Positions 30,328-39,708 of a DNA stretch of 64,000 bases are shown here, in pieces. The DNA lies in assembly GCF_013137895.1 (NCBI RefSeq), contig NZ_CP053538.1, positions 2,759,001 through 2,823,000 of the forward strand. The letters run 5' to 3'. Each line of letters opens with the position of its first letter. Position 1 is the first letter of the stretch. The notes below the pieces were generated by a model, which ran no database searches, had not been told where the DNA came from, and saw only the letters and a program-made list of their open reading frames with translations. The position numbers were made by a program, and so were the translations under genes. Source of the DNA: Hymenobacter taeanensis. Lineage in GTDB: Bacteria > Bacteroidota > Bacteroidia > Cytophagales > Hymenobacteraceae.

Positions 30328-30654
30328 ATGGTAGAAGTGAGTAAAGAAGGCGACATCGTCTTGTTCCAGGTAAAAGGGTTGCATAAGCTCTGGTCCTTTA
30401 AAAGCCAGTTGCAGATTCCGGTAGGCCACATCAAAAGCATTCGGCAAGACCCGGAAGTATTAAAAGGGTGGTGGAAGGGATTCCGGATGCCTGGCACCCA
30501 CATCCCTGGTATTATTGCGGCGGGTACTTTCCTGCAGCATAACAAGCGCATCTTCTGGGACGTGCATAACGCCGAAAACGCCCTCATCATTGAGCTGGAG
30601 CACGATGAGTACGACGAGCTTATCATCGAGGTAGAAAACGCGGCCGCCGTGTAA
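30328..30654 (+). CDS. small conserved-type protein of unknown function
   Basis: A 108-residue soluble protein with an N-terminal beta-rich part (GDIVLFQVKGLHKLWSF), the segment WWKGFRMPGTHIPG and an acidic C-terminus ending EVENAAAV. It has no signal peptide. The fold pattern recalls small PH-like domains in hypothetical proteins, but this is only an impression. It ends before a bidirectional terminator. Confidence 0.7.
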   Translation: MVEVSKEGDIVLFQVKGLHKLWSFKSQLQIPVGHIKSIRQDPEVLKGWWKGFRMPGTHIPGIIAAGTFLQHNKRIFWDVHNAENALIIELEHDEYDELIIEVENAAAV

Positions 30655-30708
30655 GAACTGCTAAGTCCAGCCAAAGCCTAACCATTAGGTACAGACAGCC
30701 AGAAACAA

Positions 30709-30738
30709 AAAAGCCCTGACCGCTAGGCCAGGGCTTTT
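30709..30738. terminator. bidirectional terminator
   Basis: Arms 30709-30718 and 30729-30738 pair over 10 bases, with A run on one side and T run on the other. It lies between convergent genes. Its loop contains a CTAGGCCA octamer. Confidence 0.85.
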
Positions 30739-30787
30739 AGTATTAGAAGGCTTTCCGGGTAAGGGGCGGCCAGTAACTTCTGAAAAA

Positions 30788-31141
30788 TTAAGCTGAGAAC
30801 GAAGAGCCGCAGCCGCAGGTGCTCTTGGCCTGAGGGTTGTTGAAAACAAAACCGCGGGCGTTCAGGCCATCCTGGAAGTCAACTTCCATGCCCATAACGT
30901 ACATGGCGTGCTTCTTATCCATGATCAGCTTTACGCCGTCCAGGTCGAAAGTTTCGTCCTGATCTTTGGCTTTGTCGAAACCGAGCAGGTAGCTCATGCC
31001 AGAGCAGCCACCGCCCTGTACACCCACGCGCAAGCCGTATTCAGCGGGCACGTTTTTCTCAGTTAAGATATTCCGGACCTCCACCAAGGCGCGCGAGGTG
31101 AGGGTGATGGGAGCAAGTTTCGTGGAGACGGCCGTTGCCAT
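30788..31141 (-). CDS. IscA/ErpA-type iron-sulfur carrier
   Basis: A 117-residue A-type Fe-S carrier that delivers clusters to apoproteins. The three conserved cysteines are in GGGCSGM (about residue 50) and the C-terminal STCGCGSSF. It starts at the ATG at 31141; a longer reading adds a non-conserved leader that would include the promoter box. No other isc or suf gene is in the window, so isc or erpA naming is left open. Confidence 0.92.
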   Translation of the reverse strand: MATAVSTKLAPITLTSRALVEVRNILTEKNVPAEYGLRVGVQGGGCSGMSYLLGFDKAKDQDETFDLDGVKLIMDKKHAMYVMGMEVDFQDGLNARGFVFNNPQAKSTCGCGSSFSA

Positions 31142-31171
31142 AGTGTGTTCGTCGTTAGAGAAGTAAGGCGA

Positions 31172-31179
31172 CAAAGATA
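31172..31179 (-). promoter_or_regulatory. -7 promoter box of the IscA-type gene
   Basis: Reads TATCTTTG on the minus strand, a full TAnnTTTG match, 30 bases before the ATG at 31141. It supports that start over the longer one. Confidence 0.6.
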
Positions 31180-31437
31180 CGAAGACGGCGGCAGTAGCCA
31201 CATGCATCGCTCAGAGCGTGCCGGGTACTACCGGAGTACGTACTTCGTTTGCTACCTTAACAACAAACCGGGGCCTACGGTTCACCATCTATATTTGTGC
31301 AGCCCTAGGCCACTATTCAGCGTATTGAGCAATGCCTAGGCAGCAACTTCTGCTAGGGTATGCTCACTGTACTCTGGTAAAATCTGGCTAGGCCAGTCAC
31401 GAAATTCTTTCTGCCTTTTCTATTTCTTTATCCCCTC

Positions 31438-31974
31438 ATGGATACTACCGCGTACTTTTTTGATCTGCTAAAAATCATTTTGCCAGCCCTTATTGTGGCG
31501 GGTACCATTTATTTCCTTTTTCAGCAGTTTCTCGAAAAAGAGCAGCAACGCCGCTTGGTTGAGCTGCGCATGGAAGCCAGCAAAACCACTCTACCCTTAC
31601 GGTTGCAGGCCCTGGAGCGCGTAACCATGCTGCTAGAGCGTATTACCCCCAGCAACCTGCTGGTACGCGTGAGCAGCGCTGGTATTCCGGCCGTTGATTA
31701 CCATCGCTTACTGCTCCAGGAAATTCGGGCGGAGGTAGAGCATAACCTCAGCCAGCAGCTCTATATGCAGCCCGAAACCTGGGCCTACGTCAAACAAGGG
31801 CAGGAAAACGTGGTGAATCTTATTAACACGCAATTCCGCAGCCTGCCAAATGCCAAAGAGGCCCGTGGCCCGGAGCTGGCTAAGCGCATCCTCGAAAGCC
31901 TGATGACCGATGAGGCCGACCCTACTGCGCAGGCCCTCTTGGCAGTAAAGCGCGAGGCCGTGGCCATGTTTTAG
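31438..31974 (+). CDS. membrane-anchored protein of unknown function
   Basis: A 178-residue protein with one N-terminal membrane helix (about 10-28), then a charged coiled-coil segment (EKEQQRRLVELRMEASK) and a helical soluble domain. Landmarks are LPLRLQALERVTMLLERI and a PETWAYVKQGQENVV segment. I do not recognise a named function. Codon structure and clean start make it a real gene. It is divergent from the IscA-type gene, and a possible promoter box TATATTTG is at 31290-31297. Confidence 0.75.
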   Translation: MDTTAYFFDLLKIILPALIVAGTIYFLFQQFLEKEQQRRLVELRMEASKTTLPLRLQALERVTMLLERITPSNLLVRVSSAGIPAVDYHRLLLQEIRAEVEHNLSQQLYMQPETWAYVKQGQENVVNLINTQFRSLPNAKEARGPELAKRILESLMTDEADPTAQALLAVKREAVAMF

Positions 31975-31998
31975 CCTGCATAAAAAGTAGGTATAAGT

Positions 31999-32096
31999 AA
32001 CGCGAAAGTCCGTTTCGCGACGAGTGCAGCGAGTTTCTCCGGATGATCATACCCCCGGATACTCGCTCCGCTTGTCGCAAAACGGATTTTCGCGCT
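31999..32096. repeat. long imperfect inverted repeat between convergent genes
   Basis: Arms of about 43 bases (31999-32042 and 32055-32096) pair with several mismatches; they share CGCGAAA and ATCCGTTT-type blocks and GAGCGAGT. The sequence is unlike families A and B. It can fold as a terminator for both flanking genes. A TGGCCTAGGCCA pair of octamers follows at once (32099-32110). Confidence 0.75.
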
Positions 32097-32119
32097 ACTG
32101 GCCTAGGCCACTCAGTGTC

Positions 32120-32647
32120 TTACCGGCTACCCAGGGGTGCGGTAGGGCGGGAGCGAAGGTCTTGCTTCATCTCCTGCTCCTTCAGCTTTTTGCAGGTGAT
32201 GAGAATGAGGGCGTCGCCGCTCATGGCGTTTTCGTCGTAGCTCATGTGCACCCGTTTGGCATTCCAGGCGTAGCGTTGGGCAAAGCGGTTGTTTTGCACG
32301 CCGGGGCCAGCTTGCTCCTGCAGGGCTTCCAGCACACGCTGGCTATTGGTCTGGCCATAGGTTTTTAGCATAACCACAGCTAGCTTGCCCTGGTAAAAGC
32401 CATACGTGATATCGGTTACCTCGCCGTTGCCGAGCTTCTTTTGCTCGCCGGTGCGCCGGTAGTACTGGGTCTTTCCGGCTTTCTCTGCCAGCACCATGTC
32501 TTTATAGCTAGAAACGGAGGTTTCAAAGCGGGCACCCTGAAATCCATAAGTGTCATCGAGGGTCTGAGGACCAGGTTCGCTGCTTTGGGCCAAAGCGGTT
32601 GCTACGGGCAGCGTGAGTAAGCAAATAACGGCGGAAAGAGATTTCAT
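32120..32647 (-). CDS. exported protein of unknown function
   Basis: A 175-residue protein with a signal peptide of about 20 residues and a small mature domain (GKTQYYRRTGEQKKL, ITYGFYQGKLAVVML, a charged C-terminus). Another ATG two codons upstream (32653) is equally possible. No lipobox. Function unknown. Confidence 0.7.
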   Translation of the reverse strand: MKSLSAVICLLTLPVATALAQSSEPGPQTLDDTYGFQGARFETSVSSYKDMVLAEKAGKTQYYRRTGEQKKLGNGEVTDITYGFYQGKLAVVMLKTYGQTNSQRVLEALQEQAGPGVQNNRFAQRYAWNAKRVHMSYDENAMSGDALILITCKKLKEQEMKQDLRSRPTAPLGSR

Positions 32648-32737
32648 AAGCATGCAAAAGACGGCCCTACTGCGAGCCGGAAACAGATAAGGCAGTATCC
32701 CGTTGGAATACCATAATGCAAATAAAGTATAATAAAT

Positions 32738-32770
32738 GAGCCCGGAAGACCATTTCTGGCTTCCGGGCTC
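32738..32770 (-). terminator. terminator after bshA
   Basis: Perfect 11-bp arms (32738-32748 and 32760-32770) with an 11-base loop, 22 bases beyond the bshA stop; AT-rich sequence follows on the minus strand. Confidence 0.75.
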
Positions 32771-32791
32771 AACATAGAGTGTGTTCTTACC

Positions 32792-33931
32792 TTATACGGC
32801 TGCCAGTTGCGCGTCAATAGCCCGCTGGTAGCAAGCCTCATAGCGAGGTACAATGTTATCAACGGCAAATTCCTCGGCCCGGGCCCGGGCTGCTTCTTTG
32901 AAGCGCGGCAGGTTGTCGTCTTCGAGAACGTAAAGCGAGTTTTTTACCATATCGGCTACGTCGCCCACGTTGCTAACCATGCCCGTAACCCCGTGCACAT
33001 TCAGCTCCGGAATGCCACCCGCGTTGGTGCTAATGACGGGCACCTCGCACGACATAGCCTCCAGCGCCGCTAGGCCAAAGCTTTCTTTCTCTGAGGGCAT
33101 CAGGAACAAGTCAGCAATACTCAATACCTCTTCCACGGCTTCTAGCTTACCCAAGAAGCGCACATCGTTGCTGAGCAGGCCTAAGTCACGGCAAATCTTC
33201 TCGATGCGGGGCCGGTCAGGGCCGTCGCCTACTAGCAGGAGCTTGGCTGGGATTTGCTTGCGCACCCCGTCGAAAATATGCACCACATCCTCCACCCGCT
33301 TTACTGAGCGGAAGTTACTGGTATGCACAAGTAGCTTTTCGCCATCGGGAGCTATAGCTGCCTTGAAGTGGCTCTTGTTCTGCTTCTTGAAGCGCTCTAG
33401 GTTGATAAAGTTGGGAATAACCTCAATGTCCTTCTCAATGGCGAAGTACTCATAGGTCTCGCGGCGCAAATCGGCCGAAACGGCCGTTACGCCATCCGAC
33501 TGGTTGATGCTGAAGGTAACTACCGGCTCGTAGCTCGCGTCTTTGCCTACTAGCGTGATATCGGTGCCGTGCAGTGTGGTAATGACGGGTACCCGAATGC
33601 CTTTGGTTATGAGAATTTGCTTGGCCATGTACGCCGCTGAGGCGTGTGGAATGGCGTAGTGCACGTGCAATACATCAAGCTTCTCATTCTGCACAATGTC
33701 TACCATTTTGCTGGCCAGGGCCAACTCATACGGCGGAAACTGAAACAGCGGATACGGCGGGATGTACACCTCATGGTAAAAGAGGTTCTCGTTGAAGAAG
33801 TCGAGACGTACGGGCTGACTGTAAGTGATAAAGTGCACGCGGTGCCCTTTGAGGGCCAGCGCCTTGCCTAGTTCAGTTGCCACGACGCCGGAGCCGCCAA
33901 AAGTAGGGTAACAGACAATGCCGATATTCAT
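32792..33931 (-). CDS. bshA: N-acetyl-alpha-D-glucosaminyl L-malate synthase BshA
   Basis: First enzyme of bacillithiol synthesis: joins GlcNAc from UDP-GlcNAc to L-malate. 379 residues, a GT4-type glycosyltransferase. N-terminal GIVCYPTFGGSGVVATELG, then LHVHYAIPHASAAY, TTLHGTDITLVG, and the C-terminal EKESFGLAALEAMSCEVPVI are characteristic of BshA. The low-molecular-weight thiol in this organism is therefore likely bacillithiol, as in other Bacteroidota. bshB and bshC are not in the window. Confidence 0.94.
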   Translation of the reverse strand: MNIGIVCYPTFGGSGVVATELGKALALKGHRVHFITYSQPVRLDFFNENLFYHEVYIPPYPLFQFPPYELALASKMVDIVQNEKLDVLHVHYAIPHASAAYMAKQILITKGIRVPVITTLHGTDITLVGKDASYEPVVTFSINQSDGVTAVSADLRRETYEYFAIEKDIEVIPNFINLERFKKQNKSHFKAAIAPDGEKLLVHTSNFRSVKRVEDVVHIFDGVRKQIPAKLLLVGDGPDRPRIEKICRDLGLLSNDVRFLGKLEAVEEVLSIADLFLMPSEKESFGLAALEAMSCEVPVISTNAGGIPELNVHGVTGMVSNVGDVADMVKNSLYVLEDDNLPRFKEAARARAEEFAVDNIVPRYEACYQRAIDAQLAAV

Positions 33932-34110
33932 GGGGAGCTTCAGCTAGCGCCCTACCGCGGTGGGTATAGGCGAAGAGGGGAGTGTGAATGTGAAAGGGGA
34001 ATTACCTCAACGTGCAACGGACACAGCCGAAGCCGAACCGTTGCGGCCGCTAACAGGAAGCTCCGCATTAATATTTGGTTACGTACCGCTTGCCAAAAGG
34101 TGAGCGGCAC

Positions 34111-34156
34111 AAAAAAACCGGCGGCAAGTCATCCCGCTTGGATGCCTTGCCGCCGG
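34111..34156 (-). terminator. terminator of the GH3/beta-lactamase fusion gene
   Basis: 11-bp arms (34118-34128 and 34146-34156), followed on the minus strand by seven T. It lies 36 bases past the stop codon. Confidence 0.85.
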
Positions 34157-34191
34157 GGCAGATCAGAGAAGCAAAAGAGTCTGACAACAGA

Positions 34192-37143
34192 TCATGTTTT
34201 CTGCAACGACTTGTAAATCACGTCGTGAATACGGGTCCGGATGTTGAACTGACGCAGCTTGTTGTTGCCTGCATCAGGGTACACACGGTTAGAAAGAAAG
34301 ATGTAGAGGATTTTGTTTTCGGGGTCCATCCACACGCAGGTTCCCGTGAAGCCGGTGTGCCCAAAAGTGCTGGCCGGCGAGAGGTTGCTGGTTGGTCCTT
34401 CCGGCTTCGATGGGTCGCCCCGGTCCCAGCCCAGGCCGCGGCGGCTGCCGGCTTCCTTGCTAGTCGCAAACTCCGATACCACCGGGCTCTGAAAGAACTT
34501 CTTGCCACCGTAGCGGCCATTCTGCAGGTTCATCTGCATCAGAATGGCCAGATCATTGGCATTCGAAAACAGGCCCGCGTGGCCCCCAATGCCCCCGAGC
34601 ATGGCAGCCGTTTGATCGTGCACGCTGCCCTGAAGCAGCGTGTGGCGGTAGTAAGTGTCGTTCTCAGTAGGTGCAATGCACGACTTCGGGAATTTATCCA
34701 GCGGGTTGTACGTCATGGTGCCCAACCCGAGCGGCTGGTAGAAATTCTTTTGCAGAAAAGCGTCAATGGGCTCCTGGAGCAGCTTCTCAGCTAAGCGCTT
34801 CAGCATGATAAAGCTCAGGTCGCTGTACTCCACAGGGTACTTGCCTTTTACTTTAGGCAACAGACTAGAGCGCTGCACCCACACCCAAACGGAGTCGTCG
34901 GCGGTTTTCAGGCTGAACAGATCGGGGGTTACTTCACGAGGGAAGTCTGGGGAGGCGGTGCTGGCGTAGAACGTGGGTTTTGGGCCGGTCTTGGTTACCG
35001 TTTTCTCCCAAGTGGCAATGCCAGGCTTGAGGCCCGCCTGGTGCATAAGCACCTCTCGCACCGTCATTTCGCGCTTGTTGGTGCTTTTTAGCTCCGGCAA
35101 GTACGAGGATACCCGCTCATCCAGGCTAAGTTTGCCTTGGTCTTTCAGGTACATAATAGCCTGCAGGGTGCCCGCCACCTTGGTCACGGAAGCCAGATCA
35201 TAAAGGGTGCTGCTGTTTACCGGCTGCGACTTATCGTAGGTGCAGTAGCCGTAGCTCTTATCAAAGACCACCATGCCGTCTTTGGCTACCAGAACCTGGC
35301 AGCCAGGCGCGGCCGCATAGGCCACTGATTCCAGCGCTACGTTATCAATCTGAGCCAGCACGCGCGAGTCTAGGCCAGCGGCTTCAGGAGTGCCATAGCG
35401 CAGGCGCTTGTAGTCGGGAGTAGGTAGGCCCAGGCCCGCCTTCAGCGTTTCCGATACCGTAACAGGCAAGCGGCCCTTAGCGGGTAGGGCGCCAAATAGT
35501 ATTTGCGGCATCACCAGCTGCGAGGCGTAGTTATCCTCGTAGCCGCACACCAGTGTCCGGGCATCGGCCAGGTTCTTCAGAGCGTATGCGTTGCCGAAGG
35601 CTACCACCACCGTTTTAAGATTCGGGTTAGCCTGCAATGCTTTCAGGAACTTCAGCGCCCCATCCCCAATACCGTAGTTGTGGGCGGGCGTGTTGTTCAT
35701 GTTGTGCAAGCTCACCACCACCACGTTGTAGGGGGTAAGCCGCGTGAGCAAGCGGGCAAACGACGAGTCGGGGGCGTAGCGGTTGGGTACCGCGTACACG
35801 GGGCCGCTCTGGTACTTGCCCATAATCTCCTTGTACGTTGGCGCGTCAGACCCGATGGTCACCGAGGCAATACGCAGTGTATCCAGGCGCAGGAAGGGGA
35901 GGAGGTCGTCGTCGTTTTTAACTATAGTAGTGGCGTGCTCATAAATCTGCTGCTGCACCATGCGGCTAACCGGCCGGTTCAGGTTGGTCATCAGATTAGG
36001 CACATCAACAGGCTGGTATCGGTTAAGCCCCGCCCAATACTTGGCGCGCAAGATTTTGCGCACCCGCGCATCTACGTCGGCTTGGTCTAGCTTGCCAGCG
36101 GCCAGAATGTCCTTGATCTTCTGAATGGCCATGGGTACATCCTCCGAAAACAGGAGCACATCATTGCCGGCCGCCAAGGCCAGGGCATCCAGCTCGCCCG
36201 GTTTGTAGAGGTTAGATACGCTTTTCATGTTCAGCGCATCCGTAAACACCAGGCCGCGGTAAGCCATTTTTTCTTTCAGCAGGCCTGTCACCAGATTCTT
36301 GGAGATGGTAGCCGATAGCGTCCGGACGGTGTCGAAAAGGGGCATGTAAAGGTGGCCTACCATCACGCCCATCACACCCGCCTCAAACGACTTCTGAAAG
36401 GGGTACAGGTCTACGTTGGTCAGGCGGGCCATGTCGGAGTTGATGACCGGCAGGGCCACGTGCGAGTCAACATCGGTGTCGCCGTGGCCGGGGAAGTGCT
36501 TTACTACGGCCATAATGCCGTGGTCCTGCAGCCCCCGGATGTAGGCCACTCCGCGCTTGGCTACCTGCTCCTTGTTTTCGCCAAAAGAGCGGTTGCCAAT
36601 AACCGGGTTGCTGGGGTTGGAGTTGACGTCGATAACGGGCGAGAAGCTCACGTGTACGCCCAGGGTTTTCATCTTCAGGGCAATTTCGCGGCCCATCTGA
36701 TACACGTACTGGTCGTCGTCCATGGCGCCCAGGGTCATGCCTTTGGCGAAGTGCATGGAGCTGTCGAGGCGCATATCCAGGCCCCACTCGGCGTCCATGG
36801 CTACCAGCAGGGGAACCTTGGCGCTGGCCTGGTAGCGGTTGGTAAGAATGGCCTGCCGGCGCGGCCCGCCCTGCAGAAACATCACCCCACCAATGTTATA
36901 GTTCTTTACCAGGAAGTCGATGTACTGGGTGTGCTTGCGGTCCTTGTTAGAGTACGCGGCTACCATAAACAGCTGCCCCAGGCGCTGGTCGGGCGTCAGG
37001 GAGCTGAATACACTATCGACCCAATTTTGCTCCGCCACCGACATGGGACGCACCTCTTCTACCCGGGGAGCGGAGGAGGAGATGATCAGACCCGTGATGG
37101 CCAGGAGGAGCAAGAAGAGTCCAATCCTAAAGTCTTTGAGCAT
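34192..37143 (-). CDS. GH3 beta-N-acetylhexosaminidase fused to a beta-lactamase-type domain
   Basis: A 983-residue envelope protein. An N-terminal hydrophobic segment (about 7-24) is followed by a GH3 catalytic domain (about 40-370) with the NagZ-type loop KHFPGHGD at 215-222 leading to Asp226 and His228, and the nucleophile Asp302 in VFTDALNM. A second GH3 C-terminal domain spans about 400-570. A serine beta-lactamase/DD-peptidase domain (about 590-975) has SVTK at 652-655, a YSDLSF segment and GHTGFTGT. This suggests two activities on peptidoglycan or its fragments: amino sugar removal and peptide or ester cleavage. Confidence 0.93.
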   Translation of the reverse strand: MLKDFRIGLFLLLLAITGLIISSSAPRVEEVRPMSVAEQNWVDSVFSSLTPDQRLGQLFMVAAYSNKDRKHTQYIDFLVKNYNIGGVMFLQGGPRRQAILTNRYQASAKVPLLVAMDAEWGLDMRLDSSMHFAKGMTLGAMDDDQYVYQMGREIALKMKTLGVHVSFSPVIDVNSNPSNPVIGNRSFGENKEQVAKRGVAYIRGLQDHGIMAVVKHFPGHGDTDVDSHVALPVINSDMARLTNVDLYPFQKSFEAGVMGVMVGHLYMPLFDTVRTLSATISKNLVTGLLKEKMAYRGLVFTDALNMKSVSNLYKPGELDALALAAGNDVLLFSEDVPMAIQKIKDILAAGKLDQADVDARVRKILRAKYWAGLNRYQPVDVPNLMTNLNRPVSRMVQQQIYEHATTIVKNDDDLLPFLRLDTLRIASVTIGSDAPTYKEIMGKYQSGPVYAVPNRYAPDSSFARLLTRLTPYNVVVVSLHNMNNTPAHNYGIGDGALKFLKALQANPNLKTVVVAFGNAYALKNLADARTLVCGYEDNYASQLVMPQILFGALPAKGRLPVTVSETLKAGLGLPTPDYKRLRYGTPEAAGLDSRVLAQIDNVALESVAYAAAPGCQVLVAKDGMVVFDKSYGYCTYDKSQPVNSSTLYDLASVTKVAGTLQAIMYLKDQGKLSLDERVSSYLPELKSTNKREMTVREVLMHQAGLKPGIATWEKTVTKTGPKPTFYASTASPDFPREVTPDLFSLKTADDSVWVWVQRSSLLPKVKGKYPVEYSDLSFIMLKRLAEKLLQEPIDAFLQKNFYQPLGLGTMTYNPLDKFPKSCIAPTENDTYYRHTLLQGSVHDQTAAMLGGIGGHAGLFSNANDLAILMQMNLQNGRYGGKKFFQSPVVSEFATSKEAGSRRGLGWDRGDPSKPEGPTSNLSPASTFGHTGFTGTCVWMDPENKILYIFLSNRVYPDAGNNKLRQFNIRTRIHDVIYKSLQKT

Positions 37144-37447
37144 CGGCTCCCGTAGTTCGTGCTGAGGTTAATGTAAGGTGAAAAGCGAGGCAAAAGCCCT
37201 ACTTTTGCCTCCTCGTAGAAGCGTGTGAGGAGCTGGATTTGGTTAGGCCAAGAGCCCTTTTTGTTGGCCCTCGCACTTTGCCTTTTCAAGCCCCTAACGT
37301 ATGCGCGGAAGAATCCGTCTCATGCAGCACACACAAAAGTTGGCCGCAAACTTACGGATATTTTCCCGACGCCGGTTGTTATCAGGCGGATAGCTGTCAT
37401 TTTCAGGCCAGCGCTTCACCTCTTTTTTCTTCTGATTTTAGTTGTTT
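37144..37447. other. divergent spacer between the GH3 fusion and mutL
   Basis: 304 bases containing no supported gene. It must hold promoters for both directions, but I see no strong TAnnTTTG box. Confidence 0.45.
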
Positions 37448-39520
37448 ATGGCGGATATTATTCAGCTGCTTCCCGAATATTTAGCCAACCAGATTGCCGC
37501 CGGCGAAGTAGTGCAGCGCCCGGCCTCAGCAGTGAAGGAGCTGCTGGAAAATGCCGTGGATGCCGGGGCTACCCAAGTGCAGCTTATTGTTAAAGAAGCC
37601 GGCAAGCAGCTGGTGCAGGTAGTAGACAATGGCACCGGCATGTCGGCTACGGATGCGCGCATGAGCCTGGAGCGCCATGCCACCAGTAAAATCCGCACCA
37701 CCGATGACCTGTTTCGTATTCGCACCCTGGGTTTCCGGGGCGAGGCGCTGGCCAGTATTGCGGCCGTGGCCCAGGTAGAGCTGCGCACCAAGCAGCGCGG
37801 CCAGGATACCGGCAGCCTGCTGCTGGTAGAAGGCTCCCAGATTACCAGCCAGCAGCCCGTGGCCTGCCCCGATGGCACGAGCATCAGCGTGAAGAACTTG
37901 TTCTTTAACGTGCCCGCTCGCCGTAACTTCCTCAAGAGCAATGCGGTGGAAATGCGCCATATTCTAGATGAGTTTCAGCACGTGGCCCTGGCAAATCCGC
38001 AGATTAGCTTCTCGCTGTTTCAGAATGATCTGGAGGTGTTTAACCTGCCGGCCGGCAAGCTGAGCCAGCGCATTGTAGCCTTGCTGGGTAATGGCTACAA
38101 AGAGCAGCTGGCGCAGGTAGAGGAGGTAACGCCCTTTATCTCGGTGAAGGGCTACATCGGTAAGCCGGAGTCGGCGAAGAAGAGCCGCGGCGACCAGTTT
38201 TTCTTCGTGAACAACCGCTTTATCCGCTCGGCTTACCTCAACCATGCCGTACTGACGGCCTACGAGGGCCTGCTGCCCAAAGACACGCACCCGTTCTACG
38301 TGCTGTTCCTGGAGCTCGACCCCAAGACTATTGACATCAACGTGCACCCCACCAAAACGGAAATCAAGTTCGAGGACGAGAAGACTGTATACGCCATTGT
38401 GCGGGCCGCCGTGAAACAGAGTTTAGGCCTGCACAACATGGCTCCATCGCTGGACTTTGACGGCGACGTAAACTTTGCGCCCATTCAGCCCCTGCGCCTG
38501 TCGGGTAATGAGCAGAACCCCTTTGCCGGCGACTTTAAGCCCGATGCGCTGGCCTCGGCCGCAGCCCGCGCCGCCAGCACCCCCAGTAAGAATGAGTCGA
38601 AGTCGGGACGCGCTGATGCGTATGAGCGCCAGCTGCCGCCCCGCCCCACCGACCAGGCCAAGCGGGAGCTGGAAGAGTTCTATAAGAGCCTACAGCAAGT
38701 GAAGGTGCCCGATGTGGAGCGTGAGGCCACTGCTATTGGGGTACCGGTGCCTTCGGCGGCGGCCATTGCGGCCGCGCGCCAGGCAGAGGAAGCCGCCCAG
38801 CAGACGGCGCCGGAGTTGCCCAGCAACGTAACGAATGGCCTAGCTGGATCTGAGGAGCCAGTAGGCCAGGGTGCGGCGCCCTTCGTGCTGCCCGCGCCAT
38901 CGGCGGCCACCCCGGAGCTGCCTTTGCGCGAGGCTTCCGCAACCGCCGCGCCTGGTAATAAGGTGCTGCAACTGCACCAGCAGTATCTGATGGTGCCGGT
39001 AAAATCGGGGGTAATGCTGATTGACCAGGTAGCTGCCCGCGAGCGAATTCTGTTTGAGCAGTACGCGCAGGCCCTGGAGCGCGAAACCAGTGCTTCGCAG
39101 ACGTTGCTGTTTCCGCGCACGGTTACATTTACGCCCCAGGACTTTGCCATTCTGCGGGAAGTGGAAGAGCCGTTGAAAGCCTTAGGTTTCCGCTTCTCCG
39201 ATTTTGGTAAGTACACTATTGCGGTGGAAGGCATCCCGGCCGATGTGCCGGCCCGCGACGAGAAAGAGTTGTTGGAAGGTCTCATTGAACAGTTTCGCAC
39301 GCACGCTGGGCCAGTGAAGCTGGACCGGCGTGAGCAGATGGCCCGCGCCCTGGCCCGGCGGGTAGCTACCAGTGCTGCCGGTAGCCGTCTCTCTGACTTT
39401 GAGATGACGGCGCTGGTAGATAAGCTCTTTGCCTGCTCCGTGCCCAACTACACGCCCGATGGCCGCCGCACGCTGGTGCTGCTGGAGCTCAGCGAGCTAC
39501 AGGCCTTCTTCACCCGCTAA
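37448..39520 (+). CDS. mutL: DNA mismatch repair protein MutL
   Basis: Mismatch repair ATPase of 690 residues, coupling MutS to downstream excision. The N-terminal GHKL ATPase is intact: ENAVDAGA, DNGTGM, and GFRGEALASI, followed by NVPARRNFL. A Pro/Ala/Glu-rich linker spans about 365-500. In the C-terminal domain the endonuclease motif expected as DQHA-x2-E reads DQVAARE at 526-532: the metal-binding His is Val528. The last part has TPDGRR in place of a CPHGRP motif. The start is the ATG at 37448, not the TTG two codons earlier. Confidence 0.96.
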   Translation: MADIIQLLPEYLANQIAAGEVVQRPASAVKELLENAVDAGATQVQLIVKEAGKQLVQVVDNGTGMSATDARMSLERHATSKIRTTDDLFRIRTLGFRGEALASIAAVAQVELRTKQRGQDTGSLLLVEGSQITSQQPVACPDGTSISVKNLFFNVPARRNFLKSNAVEMRHILDEFQHVALANPQISFSLFQNDLEVFNLPAGKLSQRIVALLGNGYKEQLAQVEEVTPFISVKGYIGKPESAKKSRGDQFFFVNNRFIRSAYLNHAVLTAYEGLLPKDTHPFYVLFLELDPKTIDINVHPTKTEIKFEDEKTVYAIVRAAVKQSLGLHNMAPSLDFDGDVNFAPIQPLRLSGNEQNPFAGDFKPDALASAAARAASTPSKNESKSGRADAYERQLPPRPTDQAKRELEEFYKSLQQVKVPDVEREATAIGVPVPSAAAIAAARQAEEAAQQTAPELPSNVTNGLAGSEEPVGQGAAPFVLPAPSAATPELPLREASATAAPGNKVLQLHQQYLMVPVKSGVMLIDQVAARERILFEQYAQALERETSASQTLLFPRTVTFTPQDFAILREVEEPLKALGFRFSDFGKYTIAVEGIPADVPARDEKELLEGLIEQFRTHAGPVKLDRREQMARALARRVATSAAGSRLSDFEMTALVDKLFACSVPNYTPDGRRTLVLLELSELQAFFTR

Positions 39521-39708
39521 GTGGCCTAGCACCTACTGTGTGAGCTTCAGCCCGTAGCTTCTCCAGTTTTGGCTTTGGGGAGCTATGGGCAGAAGCTCGT
39601 GCTATGAGGCGGCCAAAAGTCCGTTTCAGCCGTACTCAGCAGGAACAGCGGAAGAGGTTTACTTTCTACTGCTGCTTTGTTACCTCTACCAGCGCAACTT
39701 CGCCCTAC

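Noticed and set aside
36352..37155. Open frame (267 codons) opposite the GH3 fusion gene
   Set aside because: Shadow of the real gene; His/Val-rich composition typical of antisense frames.
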